A DNA stretch of 64,000 nt from Trileptium ribeirensis (lineage: Eukaryota; Nematoda; Enoplea; Enoplida; Thoracostomopsidae): positions 1 through 64,000 of the forward strand of contig JASANE010029951.1 of the NCBI GenBank assembly GCA_030248225.1, read 5' to 3'. A model generated the notes under the pieces. The model searched no databases. It was not told the DNA's origin and saw nothing but the letters and a program-made list of their open reading frames with translations. Shown here one piece after another: positions 12,799 to 26,600 of this stretch (its first letter is position 1; each line of letters opens with the position of its first letter). The position numbers and the translations under genes are program-made.

Positions 12799-14675
12799 CT
12801 GAAACAATGTTTAATCTAACATATATCTATGATTGCTTAATGTGTGCATCAATGAAATAAACAAAAAATGGTTCTTTTAAAGTTACCGATTAGTATGTAG
12901 TGACAACTCATTTTTCTGGATTTCACTAGTAGAAAATAATCACCTTTAAGTGCATGCAATAAGAAACTCCGGCGTTATTTGGGAGAAAACAGAATATTAA
13001 GCAAAGTGTGCATAATTCGCTCTGCATCTCATATATTCTATAATGTGTAGTTTCATGGTTAATATCGTGCCGTAAGAACATTGTGATGGAAAACAGCGCT
13101 TTTCAGCACGAAAGTTTTGTATTCAAGATAGATAAATTTTCGAAACTAGGGAAGCGATTTCTAGTGATCATGTTCCCCTATTTTTCACTTAAATATGATT
13201 GATACATTAACGTTTGCGGAATACTGCAATAGACAGTGTTAGAAACACAGATTAGGCACTCGATTTAGCAAAAAATTTTACGCCCAGTTTTAGGACATGT
13301 TGACCGACATGATGGGGTCGGAGTGCTTAGCGTTAAACTTACTTTCGCTATCGAACAAAATAATTATCGTAATCCATCCGGGGGTCAATATGAATAACGC
13401 TGGAGGACCAAAAAATTTTCGTGATCTTTCCCCCTAGCGCTCTTATGTTTCAATAGTATACTTACTATGTAAAGTGTACAAAATGCAGCAACATTAAAAG
13501 TCCAGTTAATAATTTCATCATTAACTAGCAACTCTAAAGAGATTGTAGAACTAGTGAAGCATAGGTACAACTACGCCTTTTGCATACACAGCCAGTATGT
13601 TAGAACATAACTAACACCGCCAAAATAAGTTTCCAGAATTAAAAAATAGGCACACAAAATTAAAGCACTTGTCGCTTAGGCCAATGCTATACTTTAGCAC
13701 CCGTTCTATTAGATTACATTGAAGCGCCACCGTTAACTTGCACCTGTCTTAGATATTGTCATTACTCTGGCACTATTGCCTTGGACGCACTTGTTCCTAG
13801 CTCTATTAGCATTAAGGTTAGGTTATCAATAAATTATAATATGCCACTTGTGAGGTTGATAGGACCGACCTCACTCGCTGCCGATTTGAATACTTGAACA
13901 TAGTGTCAACTTTTGGGCAGGTCAATTACTGTATGTCCCTCCCTCATAGACAATATTTCATAGGTTTTGACCCTAATTACCAAAATCATACCAATTTTCA
14001 TTATCCTTCCCTGGGGGATATCCATTCTCCCACAGGGGTGACTCCTATATTTATCTCCAAGGATGAGAAAGTTATCCCAATTACATATTTTATTCTTCAT
14101 CTCCCTATCGATATATTACCTCTAAAATATGACTCGGAAATTGCATACTTTCACAAATTTCATTATTTCTACCAAAATACCATTTTTTGTCCCTGTTTCA
14201 TCATTATTTCCTTCCGGTGGGGTAAACTACCTCTCAGCCCCGACTGGGTGATACCTTTCCCCACACGGGCAACATCCTTATCTCGCTATGATTCCATTTT
14301 TATCGAGTTTAGAATTCCCTAATTTTTATCATTTCGCCCCAATTCCAATATTTCGAAATTTAACTTTTCCTAATCATATACGAATTCCTAAACCTTTAAA
14401 ATTATTAAAACCTTTAAAATCCCTCGTTCCTATTTATAAATTTACTCAATTCTTACCAAAAGTACTTTAAAATACCTTCTTTCTATTCTTAAAAGTTTAT
14501 ATAATTTTGCTAAAATTTACAAAAATATTATTATTAAATAATTTTTATTTAATAAATAAATATGTTTAGCTACTAACTTACGTTGGTGTAACCTAGCTTT
14601 TGTGTTGGCTTCGAGAATATAACGACGTGTTGACGACGGAGCGCGAAAAAAATCACTCATATTGTTGTTCACGTT

Positions 14676-15725
14676 AGCTGAAAAAGTTTAAAAGATTATA
14701 TAGCAGACGGCTGTTAGAAAACAACAAAAGAAAAATTATGGAACAAAACTTTTTAAAAAAACAAAATCCCAGCGTTATTTGCGCTTCAGGACTATATTTC
14801 CACTTTAGCAATTTTTAACGAGCTCCCAAATAATTGAGGTCGTGGTGGCTACACCTCGGACGTTTCGGCACTGCCCCGTAACCACACTCCTTTCCTATAA
14901 CATATTTTATAACTTTTAGAATTTTAAAGCATTTCTAGGACAATAAAGTGCGATCATGCATTATAGGATGCATGCACCTTAGATCGTACATTACCTGAAG
15001 GGTTCGTGTGGTTTGTGACCCTGAAAAATTAAAGAATTTTATGTGTTAGTGTTAGTGTTAAGGGCAAGTGACACAGGATTTTCCCTAAATAGAACGTGGG
15101 TGTTGGCCCATAACTGTCAAGCCCCCTAAGCGTGAAGTTTCCCCGGCCTGTGCATTGGACAACCCCTAGGCGAGGCTTGCGCGAAGACATAGTTCCGACA
15201 ACTATGTCCCACCCTAAGGAATGTTTGCAATGTCACAGCCTTCGACGATAGAGCGGGTGGTAAAAAGGTGCCGGAAAGGGTGAAAGACCAATCCCACCCA
15301 GAAGTTCCCGTTTAAGGAATGGGCTGCCCACTTTCTGGTCTGCCTTATAACCCGGCTAGGTCTTACCATGCCTAGCGCACCCGCCTCCTCGGCAGGGGCC
15401 AGAAATGCAGGTAACCTCCTGCAAAGTCACTGTGAGTGAGCCTACATTTATATGCTTATATTTCGCTACGTGTGTACCAAATCATACGTAGAATATGTGT
15501 GTGGGGGAGAGCCTTGTAACAAACGGGTAGGGCAAACGGAAACCTTAAATGTATAGCGAGAACAAGCCCCTATTAGTGACTAAATCGAACCAGATGCATC
15601 CAAGGAAAAAAATATAAACCGAAGCGAAAATAAAATTAGTCCATAGAAATACAAAGAAAAGAAAAAAAAAGAAAGATTACATTGTTTTTAGATCCAGATG
15701 ATATAACCTACAAAATCCAAGCAAC
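14676..15725. other. Unique spacer at the centre of the palindrome
   Basis: The two sides of this segment of about 1.05 kb are not complementary to each other, so the arms do not meet in a perfect hairpin. The middle (about 15060-15430) is clearly more GC-rich than its surroundings and has no long open frame. Its texture, GC-rich with mixed short words, resembles the untranslated part of a retroelement, but I do not recognise a family. It lies between the two divergently oriented TRMT11 copies, each starting about 2 kb away, so it would be shared upstream sequence. Confidence 0.7.
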
Positions 15726-16799
15726 AACGTGAACAACAATATAATAATTTTTACACACTCCGTCGTCAACACGTCGTTATATTCTCCAAGCCAACACAAA
15801 AGCTAGGTTACACCAACGTAAGTTAGTAGCTAAACATATTTATTTATTAAATAAAAATTATTTAATAATAATATTTGTAAATTTTTAGCAAAATTATATA
15901 AACTTTTAGGATCGAAAAGAAGGTATTTTAAGAGTATTTCGTAAGAATTGAGTAAATTTATAAATAGGAACGAGGGATTTTAAAGGTTTTAATAATTTTA
16001 AAGGTTTAGGAATTCGTATATGATTAGGAAAAGTTAAATATCGTAATATTAGAATTGGGGCAAAATAATAAAAATTAGGGGATTCTGAACTTAATAAAAA
16101 TGGAATAATAGCGAAATAAGGGTGTTGCCCGTGTGGGAAAAGGTATCACCCAGTCGGGGCTGAGAGGTAGTTTACCCCACCGGGAAGAAATAATGATGAA
16201 ACAGGGACAAAAAATGGTATTTTGGTAGAAATAATGAAATTTGTGAAATTATGGATTCCGAGTCATATTTTAGAGGTAATATATCGATAGGGAGATGAAG
16301 AATAAAATATGTAATTGGGATAACTTTCTCACCCTTGGAGATAAATATAGGAGTCACCCCTGTGGGAGAATGGATATCCCCCAGGGAAGGATAATGAAAT
16401 TGGTATGATTTTGGTAATTAGGTCAAAACCTATGAAATATTGTCTATGAGGGAGGGAAATACAAGGTTGGACCTGCCCAAAAGTTGACACTATGTTCAAG
16501 TATTCAAATCGGCAGCCAGTCGAGGTCGGTCCTATCAACCTCACAAGTGGCATATTATAATTTATTGATAACCTAACCTTAATGCTAATAGAGCTAGGAA
16601 CAAGTGCGTCCAAGGCAATAGTGCCAGAGTAATGACAATATCTAAGACAGGTGCAAGTTAACGGTGGCGCTTCAATGTAATCTAATGAGACGGGTGCTAA
16701 AGTATAGCATTGGCCTAAGCGACAAGTGCTTTAATTTTGTGTGCCTATTTTTTAATTTTGGAAACTTATTGGCGGTGTTAGTTTTGTTCTAACATACTG

Positions 16800-16870
16800 G
16801 CTGTGTATGCAAAAGGCGTAGGTGTACCTATGCTTCACTACGTTCTACAATCTCGATAGAGTTACTAGTT
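16800..16870 (+). repeat. Dispersed repeat shared with 49073-49145
   Basis: The stretch gcaaaaggcgtaggtgtacc followed by atgcttcactacgttctac recurs at 49084 as gtaaaaggcgtaggtgtaac followed by gatgcttcactacgttctgc. The left arm has the mirrored copy near 13530-13600. Probably the end of an unrecognised mobile element. Confidence 0.6.
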
Positions 16871-17589
16871 AATGATGAAATTATTAACTGGACTTTTAAT
16901 GTTGCTGCATTTTGTACACTTTACATAGTAAGTATACTATTGAAACATAAGAGCGCTAGGGGGAAAGATCACGAAAATTTTTTGGTCCTCCAGCGTTATT
17001 CATATTGACCCCCGGATGGATTACGATAATTATTTTGTTCGATAGCGAAAGTAAGTTTAACGCTAAGCACTCCGACCCCATCATGTCGGTCAACATGTCC
17101 TAAAACTGGGCGTAAAATTTTTTGCTAAATCGAGTGCCTAATCTGTGTTTCTAACACTGTCTATTGCAGTATTCCGCAAACGTTAATGTATCAATCATAT
17201 TTAAGTGAAAAATAGGGGAACATGATCACTAGAAATCGCTTCCCTAGTTTCGAAAATTTATCTATCTTGAATACAAAACTTTCGTGCTGAAAAGCGCTGT
17301 TTTCCATCACAATGTTCTTACGGCACGATATTAACCATGAAACTACACATTATAGAATATATGAGATGCAGAGCGAATTATGCACACTTTGCTTAATATT
17401 CTGTTTCTCCCAAATAACGCCGGAGTTTCTTATTGCATGCACTTAAAGGTGATTATTTTCTACTAGTGCCAGAAAAATGAGTTGTCACTACATACTAATC
17501 GGTAACTTTAAAAGAACCATTTTTTGTTTATTTCATTGATGAACACATTAAGCAATCATAGATATATGTTAGATTAAACATTGTTTCAG

Positions 17590-17640
17590 ATGAAATATTT
17601 ATTAAATTGTGCTCACCATTATCTTGAGTTTCGATGGCCG
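17590..17640 (+). CDS. TRMT11: TRMT11 right copy, exon 1 (start codon)
   Basis: ATG plus 16 codons, MKYLLNCAHHYLEFRWP, ending at donor gtaagtat. HYLEFRWP joined to EVISLL of exon 2 reproduces the family pattern HLEFRLPEIKSLL. The preceding tttcag could be the acceptor of a 5' untranslated intron. Confidence 0.8.
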
Positions 17641-20600
17641 GTAAGTATATATATAACGGAGCTTATAATGTTTTACGATTGTGTTAATTGATATGGAGTG
17701 AGCGAGGTCAGCCGAGATTCCTGTCAGGGTTTAGCTGTGTAAAAAATTGTCCTTCTGGAAGAAACTATGTATATTATTATCAGGGAATAACTGGAACCTG
17801 AAGCTGGTCTTCGAAACTTATATATAGTAAAACAGATGAAAGAAGACATGAAGGTACAGTGTATTTAAAATGTATTAAAAATAATTTTACATTAAACTTA
17901 ATGTGTTGCGATGGTATTATTGCTTTTCTGAAACTTTAAAGCGACTGAGGAAGCTAATAATGTTTATTTATCTACCAATATATGTCGGTTTTTGGACACC
18001 CAGAGCGAAAAATGCCTTCCACTATACTTTCATACATTGCATCAAAGCGAATGAGCTTGCAACGCAAGGAGCGTAGAATAAACACTTTCGCCCTGTCTCC
18101 AGTCGCCTCCCTTTACTACGCATACGTTTGTTAGATGTCGTTGTATAGGAAACTTGAAATTATTGGGTTCTTTATAGCTGAGCTCTTGAAAAAGAAAATA
18201 ATAGAATGTAGCTAATTTTCTGATCGGTGGTCAGAGACACTGTTTAGGCTAGCGTTGGGCAAACGTGCAGGTCATTTAGATGATAATGATGATAAATTTA
18301 TAATTAGATTGTTACGTATAAATGAGACAACCTGTCATACTGCTAGCATAATTTTAATAAATACAGTTCATTGTCAAGAAGTCAGTTTCTGGCTGCGTTT
18401 CAGATAACGTTACTTTACTTCAGTGCAGACTGATTTACAAAGTTTACAGGCGCAAAGATGAAGTAAAATGTTTAAAATTTCAAACAAAATTTTTAAACTG
18501 GAATTTCGGTCCCGTTGAGGTTTTTGTCCTTTGAGGGAACCGCAACCGGGACACGATTTTCGCATGAAGCGGAATACCGGTTATATACCCTCTGATTATT
18601 ATGAAACTGATGCTCCCGTGCTAAATATTGGAAATATTTTCCCATAGGTACCTTAGCTGGCGCGACCCAATCCTGCAACGTAAATAATAGAAATAACTGC
18701 TCAATATGTATGTGTAGATGTATAGATGATGAAATGTTCTACAAAATGGACCCAATAACATTCATTCAGCTCGAGTGATTACTGAGATATTGCAGTTTTC
18801 ATGTATTTTAAGTCTCAAGGGCCCACTCAAAAATACATTTGACACAACACAACAGCCTAAATAGATAAAAGAGCAGAACAACATGCGATGTTATGTGAAG
18901 GATGAATTGCTCTGTAAATGAGACCAATAATATCTATATATAAATAGTAGAACAATTGTGAAGATATTGTTGTTTGCGTGTATTTCGGATTCCGTGGGCC
19001 CATTCAAAAATCAGTCTTGACCCAACTGTGCGGCGTAAATACGAATAGTAGCAGCACATTGTTGTCAGATAGAAGAGCATGAATTGGCCTGTATAATAAG
19101 ACAAAATTTCCAAACAGATCGAGGAGGTTGTTGAGATATTGTTGTTTTTGTGTATTTTTGGTCTCATGGTCCCATTAATACGCTAGTGACCAAAATCCTA
19201 CGCCTTGAAAGATCCGCATAGTAAATAGTGCACTGCACCGTAACTCAATTCCGAGTATTCCACATAGCTGAAAATAATCTAAAGACGTGTTTATCGTGTG
19301 GCGAAAGGAAACGAAAAGAAAGCTGAAAATAATCTAAAGTCGTGTTTTTCCTATGGCGAGGGGAAATGAAAAGAATGATATTAATATAGGAAAATCTTTC
19401 GGCACAAAATTTTGTTGTGAGTTTCTATGCGCATTTTTAATCTTGCCCATTTCTAAAACAAATAGCAAAAATGCTCCAAGTATTGCGTAAAAACCTTATA
19501 CAAATCCGTATTTGTAGGAAGTAGCTTCTGTGCATTATGTTACGGTCGTTGAATCATCGCCACTTGGTATTCACGTTTTGTTTATTGAAGCACCGCTAGC
19601 TTGGTTTTTCTCGAATAGTGCCTAAGTGACTAAAAATATCTTTCCAGTCTTTGCGACCTATAGGTTACCGCTGGATTGAAGGGTTTTCGCGAATTTGTTT
19701 TATTCAACGCTAGTAGTATATAACAGTGCACTAACTGTGTCTCCGCTGCTCAGCTGCAATATAATGTCATGTACAAATTAGCATAAAACTGAAAGGAATT
19801 TAGAGACTTCTTGCTTTTGTCCATTAGGAGTATATAACCCAACATTAAATTCGTTGCTTTCCTGTTTTAAACCTACTTTGACCATGGTGTTGACCGGGGG
19901 TTACTGCTGGGTATGGATGGAACCACCGGAGGACCCTTGGGGGACGTGTTTCCACACAAATATGCTATGGACTGTTCGACCATATAGGTCGTCCGTCCAG
20001 AAATATGGCAGTTGGTTAATCATGTATGTATATTTACATAAAATATATCTGGCATCCCAACCCAAAATTTGCCTTCTTGATCAATTACGTATGTATGAAG
20101 AGAAATATGCCTCGGCGACGGATATGTGCAATACCCAGAAATCTATCAAAGGAGTCCTGCATCTCTGTATACAATAACTCATAGCAATTAGCATGCACAG
20201 AACCCCACTACTGTTGCAACATAGATTATGTCCCCCCTCGCTATTTTTTCGACCGTAGTGCGCCTCGTCCCTCAGAAGCTTTCGAGCTTGCGTTCTTGCT
20301 GCTGGAGAGAGGCTAAATGTTAAATTGGCATAAAAATGCTGAATTTAGGCATTATTTCAAGCTGACTCCCGTAATATACCATGGCTTAAGGCCAAAATTT
20401 TTTACTAATCGAGTATAGTACGTATAGTCTGGTCTCATTATTCCTGGTTAGAAAATAGTTTGTGTTGCAATGTGTATATGTAGGTTTCTTTTAATAAACA
20501 CTATCCGTAAAAACCTATATTTTAGACCCCATTGGTAATGATAATTTTTGTTATCTAGTTCAGGTTGTAGGAAACCTTTTGTTACAGTTTGCACCGTCTT

Positions 20601-23600
20601 TACTACACTGAGGTATGTACATTATATTTATACACTAAAGCGTACTTTATATATGTGTATATATATTTATAGCTATATATATTGTTACGCTGATGTGTAT
20701 ATATTTATTTTTCAGGAAGTAATTTCTTTGCTGCAGCTTGATAACTTGGATTGTCACGATTTTAAAGTCGATTTTGTGGATAACACAGTACGTATCTCGG
20801 AATTTATTTATAGTCAAAACAGATTTGCTATGTCTTGTGTATTTAGTATTACTTAAAATAACTTGATGCAAAACTGCAGTTAGGTTTAATTCCCTTAATC
20901 AAAAATGCACATCATTTATGTTTTCGTTGATAAATTTTGACTGGCGTCTCCAACAAAATTTACTTGTTCGCGAACAAAATCTAAAATAGTTCGCTGAGAA
21001 TTTCGGACAGGTATCTAACAAAATTCGAATTTTTTCCAACGATCATCGCACCAGCAGCGTTTAATTGTGGTGAGTACTATGCACAAGTTTGGCTGTTTAA
21101 CCGAACGTTTACCATAAGCTAAATTCATCCAGCTAATCTGTACTTATATGGATTCGATTGAGAAAATTGAAGGGGACCATCATTATCGTGAAATGGAGAA
21201 TATATATATTCAGGGAATAACCGGTACTGAAATTTACCGGAACCGTCCATTTAACCGGATCCGGAACCAGGGTCTTTCGAAACCTAATATATAGAAGGAA
21301 GAAATGAAGGTATAGTGGATTTAAAATGCATTAAAAATAACTTTTACATTAAAATTAATGTATTGTGATGGCATCATTGCCTTTTGGAACTTTAAAGAGA
21401 CTGAGGAAGCTAAATAATGTTTATTTATCAATCATTATGTCCCCAGAACAAAAAATACCTTCCACTGTACACCCTTGCATATATTACGTCAAAATGAAGG
21501 TGCGTATAACGCATAGAGCGTAGAATAAACACTTCCGCTATGTAGGAGAAACACGTTCGCTATGTTTCCAGTCGCCTCCCTTTACTACACATATATACAT
21601 GTGTTAAATGTTATTCTGTAGGAAACTTGACATTATTGGTTTATATAGTTCTAAGATAAAATAATAGAAAATATTACTATAATTTTCTGAGCAGTAGTCA
21701 GAGACACTGTTTTGGCTAGCGTTTATATGATAACGATGATAACTTTCTAACCACAATGATATAAATGAGACCAACTGTTATACTGCTCGCACAGTTTCAA
21801 CGAATACAGTTCATTGCCAAGGACGCAGTTTCTGGTGCAGTTGCGGTAACGCTCGTTTACTTCAAAATGTAGACTAAATTACAAAGTTTGCAAGCGCACT
21901 GGCTTGTGTTTGGCGCAATTTATGTTAGCCAAGCTTCCAGCTAAGTACTCCTACGTAATCCATACTGTATTACCGAGTTGAACCGGTTTACTTCGAACAT
22001 ACCCCGCAAACTTCTAAAATTTTAAAATGGCTGCTGCAAGCATCGATATGGCTTTGTTTTGTTAGCAAATTCCTGCAGGCTGAGATGAAAAATTCCTACT
22101 GAATTTATGTGTCCTTCTTACGTTTCACATGGAAAATTGCTGAGTTAATCTTTTCTTTTGCTTGCTTGTATTGGAACTTGGTCATTGTGTACGTGTGTGT
22201 TCCATTTTTGGACCACAGATAAAGCAAAAATATGAAAAAGATTTTCTTATCAAATATTTTCAACCTAAAAACCGGTATAGCCTCTGCCCTTATGCCAAAA
22301 CCGCAAACCGGAGCACAATTTCCGAAATTCCGATTACTCCACTGATTTTTTTTCTTTTAGCTGTTTCAATTTTATACCTGTGTTTTGTGCTGCTGCACAC
22401 AAACGTTTGGCATCCCCAACCACCACATCAACAGATTATCCACCTTATGCTTCCGGCTGTGAATATTTCACTTTATTGGAACTATATGGCCTAACTGAAT
22501 ATAAAATCATTTGTTCTATCATAATAGTACACACATGACATCTGTTTCACACGGTTCTACTTTCTAATACAGACCACATAATCATAATAAGAAATTGTTT
22601 ATTTTGCTTGCTGCTCTTGATGCAATAAAAAATCAACTCACCCACATCTTCTACTTACAATAAGCATTCACTAAGAAAACTCCAATATGTGACTGCTCGA
22701 CCCTCAATTGCGTAGACTAGAAGTAGTATGCGTTTCTTATTTTCTGGTCATCAAGCCACATGTCATTTTGTACACTTTTGACTCATCAGTAATATCTTGT
22801 TCAACATTGTGTCACTCAGTACTAAAACGTACCCAATCTACATGGTAAAGTATCGTTCTGAACAATCCTCGATTTTATCAAACATGAACAATCCTTAATC
22901 AAAGGCGTATAAATATTATTACTAAAAATAGCTTAGCCTTTTGCCGTAGCTGATTTTGGGCACGAGAATGCGTTACGACGCCTGTTGCAACGGTCAATAC
23001 TTCGTCAACTTCATTGTAAAATGTTTTTTTCGTCTGTAGTTTGGAGCGGTGGAACCTTTAGGCTCCCAAATACCAGCCAGTTTATAAACACTTTTCCCAT
23101 AATATTTTCAATTTTCCAAAGCAAGAGAATCAAATTTCCGTTTTTTATATGCCGCACAATTCAAGGTGTTAACCCTCTATTAATTAGCTAAACATAAATA
23201 GCTATTATTCTCACATCGAGTGTCTCTGTATCAAGTAGTGCGTTTGTAAATTATATAAAAATTTTAATATTTGGTAAACATTATTTTTTAACTTTTTGAA
23301 AATTAGGATCGCTCAAAATATGTATTTTTTTTTTCCTCTAAGTTAAATATTTGATTTCTACAGTTTAAGAGCTTCAAATGCTGCACTGATTGACTAAATA
23401 GAAAAGCGATTTTTGTCGTAATACGCCTTCTCCGTTGTCAGCTAGTAAATGCTAATTATCAGCTCTTTATTGTAGCCTCTCAAAAGATTCATTAAACCAC
23501 CCACATTTAATAACTAACCCAAACCTTACATTTGCAAAGTCCTACTCCTACTGTTTGACCAAGATAAGGCTATCATCAGCTGGCTTTATGGAACAATTCT

Positions 23601-26600
23601 TTATTATTTACTGCCGCTTTTTAGTTCTAATATAAAGTATAATAAAAGTATTTAGCTTCAATTTCTTGAATAGCCGCCAACTACACTAATTCTGCCACCT
23701 GTATAATCAATTATCTTGATGTTTCACTTACAATATATCATTTTCGCTAAATATCTGCGATTAATATACCTTCACATTATTATATCTAGGTTATGACACG
23801 TTGCGATCACGACTATCATTGGCAAAAGCAATTTTTATTTTACAGAAACGCATTTGAACTTTGGGCTTCTGGCAATACTGGTGATTTATAATAACCTTTT
23901 CGACTGTGCAAAGTCAAATAGTACATAGTCTCTCTTTTACTTGATTCGGCCATCAATTCCAATGACCTCTGTAAAATCTGGCTGACTGATTTCAATAGCT
24001 GTATCTGCTGAAATGTAGGTATATGATAGGAAGTATTAAATATATGGCATTTTGACGCTTCTTTCACCGCTTTATTGTTCCTGTCTATGATCATTTTCTA
24101 CTTCCCAAAATTATTTTCAGTATATAGTCAAACTCATCAATTGTAAGTAAAATATTCACTGCAGAAATATATTTATGAAGATTTCTTCTCATCAAAATCT
24201 TTCATATACTGTTTATGAGGTGTTCCCACAAGGTCTACAAGTACGGTCACGTTAAGAATTAGAACCGCTTTGTTGGAACCGTTTCGCGAATTAAATCTTC
24301 AAAAAGGTAACAGCTGCTTTCAACTCCAACTCGCAATTTTTGTCATATATTTTCCACGAACGATTTGCTTTTATTTTGTGCTTGTAACTATAGTACCACG
24401 AATATTGTAGGGAAATCATCATTTTCTCCATTTATGTTGCATCAAATTTATTTTCTACCAGCATCTACACATACTCGAACTAAAAAATTTTCAGCGTTAA
24501 ATTAACAGCAAAAGTTGAGCCATTTCTAAAATTTAATTGAATAAAGTTTTTACATCTGGTTTTAATATTTTAGCAATGATGCCAAACGTTTTTAAGTTTG
24601 CTTCACCTGCAAGCTTTGAACAAAAAACAACGCTTTTTACATCTTCGTTACTTCATGTGGAACATTTTTCATGAACGATATAATTTCTAAGGAACCAGCC
24701 ATTAGTTTTATCAGTACGTGGACGAATTTTAACAGCCTTTAGAATATTATTGGCATTAGTAGCTAAACTTCTAATTTTCTTCTACGCTAGTTGTAGCCAG
24801 TGAGGGAAACAGTGCGTGTGGCTATTGCAAGTCTCCAATTTTGTAACGAGTTTCTGTGACTGTCATTATACAATGGGAATACACCGCTATGACGGTTTGC
24901 ATTACTTGCAATAGCGGTAGGAAGTATTCGATCGAGCCAAGAATAAGTAAATTTTGAACTTTATAAATAACAATATATACATAATTTGAAACGTTTTTCA
25001 CGTTGTAGACCACTAGCATTTGCCCCTTCAGAAATGTGACTATTTTTTTCCACTAAATTTAAGATATTGGAGTTTTGAAGCCTCCTAAAGAGCAGGGCCT
25101 ATTATGTTCTCTATATGAGTTTAAAACAGTGAAAATGCCATTTTTAACAAACTAAACAGCACTGTAAGCCAATTGTAGATACCAAGCAAACAACCTAATT
25201 AGTTTGTCAAAGTTTTGGAAATTACTCATTTAGCGGTATTTTTAAACATTGGAAATAATAAAATTTGAGGAAACCCACCAATCCAGTGAAGAGTTTCGGA
25301 AAAAACAATTTGTGCTCAATGACCGCTAGTAGAAGAAATAACGCTCACTTCGTTTTAATAAATAATTAGTGTGTAACTTATTTTATCGGTTACAGTTGAG
25401 GTTGGCAGTAATAATCACATTTTGCAGGACCGTGTTTACATGCAGTACTCGCTAGAAATGACTGTCGTGTATCGTAGGAACGAACGTCCAGCAGATATTA
25501 AACATAATTTTGCTGTCCCCGAACAAGACTCGATGAAATTTTAGTAAATGGTGTTAAAAATTCGAACTGGAACAACACTCACTTCCGCCGAGTTCTTCAC
25601 ATTATGGGGCTTTATGGTGCACATAAGTATCTTAGTTCCTTAATTTTTTTCGCGTTCACTTGGAAAAAAGATACTATTGTAATTGCGAAACTTGCCTGTA
25701 TATTGCTTTACTTTTAGTCTATGCACCCAACGTTAATATAACGTTTTTAGCAAAAAACCCTTGTATCGATGTTTGGTAACTTGTATGGTATTCTACGATT
25801 GGTTTGTATTGTGCCGATTTTTGCTTTTATTTCATAGTCGACATTCTTGTCCAAATTTGGTTTGTTGTAAATAATTTTGAAGTTTTATGCCTACATTAAT
25901 TTTGTTTAGGAATATCTAACAAAAGATGTCTCATGGTGTATACGAGTTGATGGTTTCGGTAAAAAGATGCGAAAAAATTATGTGTTGTCTAAAATTGAGG
26001 TAACTTATAGGCACAGTGCTCCGCAAATATGAGTGCTGTTCTTTCGACGTCTGGTCGAAGTTAGTTTGATGTTCGTTCGATAAATTCAAATTTTTTATGA
26101 GACGTGTCCGAAATCTTGGCCCGATTTTTAAAGTTTTTCGAGAGCTGTAAGAAATTTGTTGCAGTGATGTTCGAGAATACAGATAAATTTTGTTCTAGAT
26201 CTGTTCGATGTTCTTTTGTTCGAAATGTGACACTCATTTCCGTTGAGCACTGGATTGCGTACACAAAAGTAAAGCAGCTATATATCATTTGTGTATGCTA
26301 GTTTCGGGCACATTTTAAAATAACGGTGAGGCTGAGGCTATACTCGACTGAATCAAGATGACCATAGGAAGCACGTCAGCAGCGGTTGTGTAACGTTTTC
26401 AAACCTGATTTGCACTCCTAGTTAACAAGGAAATACCACACAATAATTGTCAACTATTTTTGAAGTCTAAACAGTAGAATATTCTTTTTAACTAGCTAAG
26501 TGGGCAGCTTCTAAAGTCTAACTTTATCACGTTGAAATGTGAACGATCTACGAGATTAATAGGAGGTGGTACACTGTGAAATTTTGCTCAAAATAGTGAG

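Larger units (their letters stand above)
41..14675 (+). repeat. Left arm of giant inverted duplication
   Basis: This arm reads as the reverse complement of 15726-30395. Correspondence starts near base 41, where an attaaaattatctaatgatt stretch matches the complement near 30375-30395, and ends near 14675 at a gttgttcacgtt stretch matched at 15726-15740. Most of the stretches I compared are nearly identical, with scattered substitutions and small indels. It carries TRMT11 exons 1-4, 6 and 7 on the minus strand, two hAT-type elements, a CTGGCTTCTCC-ended MITE and a tandem array of about 175 bp units. It does not reach the position matching TRMT11 exon 8. Bases 1-40 lie outside the arm. Confidence 0.95.

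Noticed and set aside
13894..14322. 142-codon frame in the inner left arm
   Set aside because: The matching right-arm region breaks the frame with indels. The sequence looks like a non-coding repeat (gggatatccattctcccaca and similar words).
19854..20177. 107-codon plus-strand open frame (mirror at 10214-10429)
   Set aside because: The reading is interrupted in the other arm, has no recognisable domain, and falls between TRMT11 exons 1 and 2.
20541..20630. Segment VVGNLLLQFAPSLLH considered as TRMT11 exon 1
   Set aside because: It runs into a stop at the donor, and the segment at 17590-17640 matches the family start far better with a proper ATG and donor.
25429..25545. 38-codon open segment after a good acceptor (DRVYMQYSLEM...)
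   Set aside because: Considered as the missing TRMT11 exon 5. It is conserved in both arms but ends in a stop, has no donor in phase and does not resemble the family segment.
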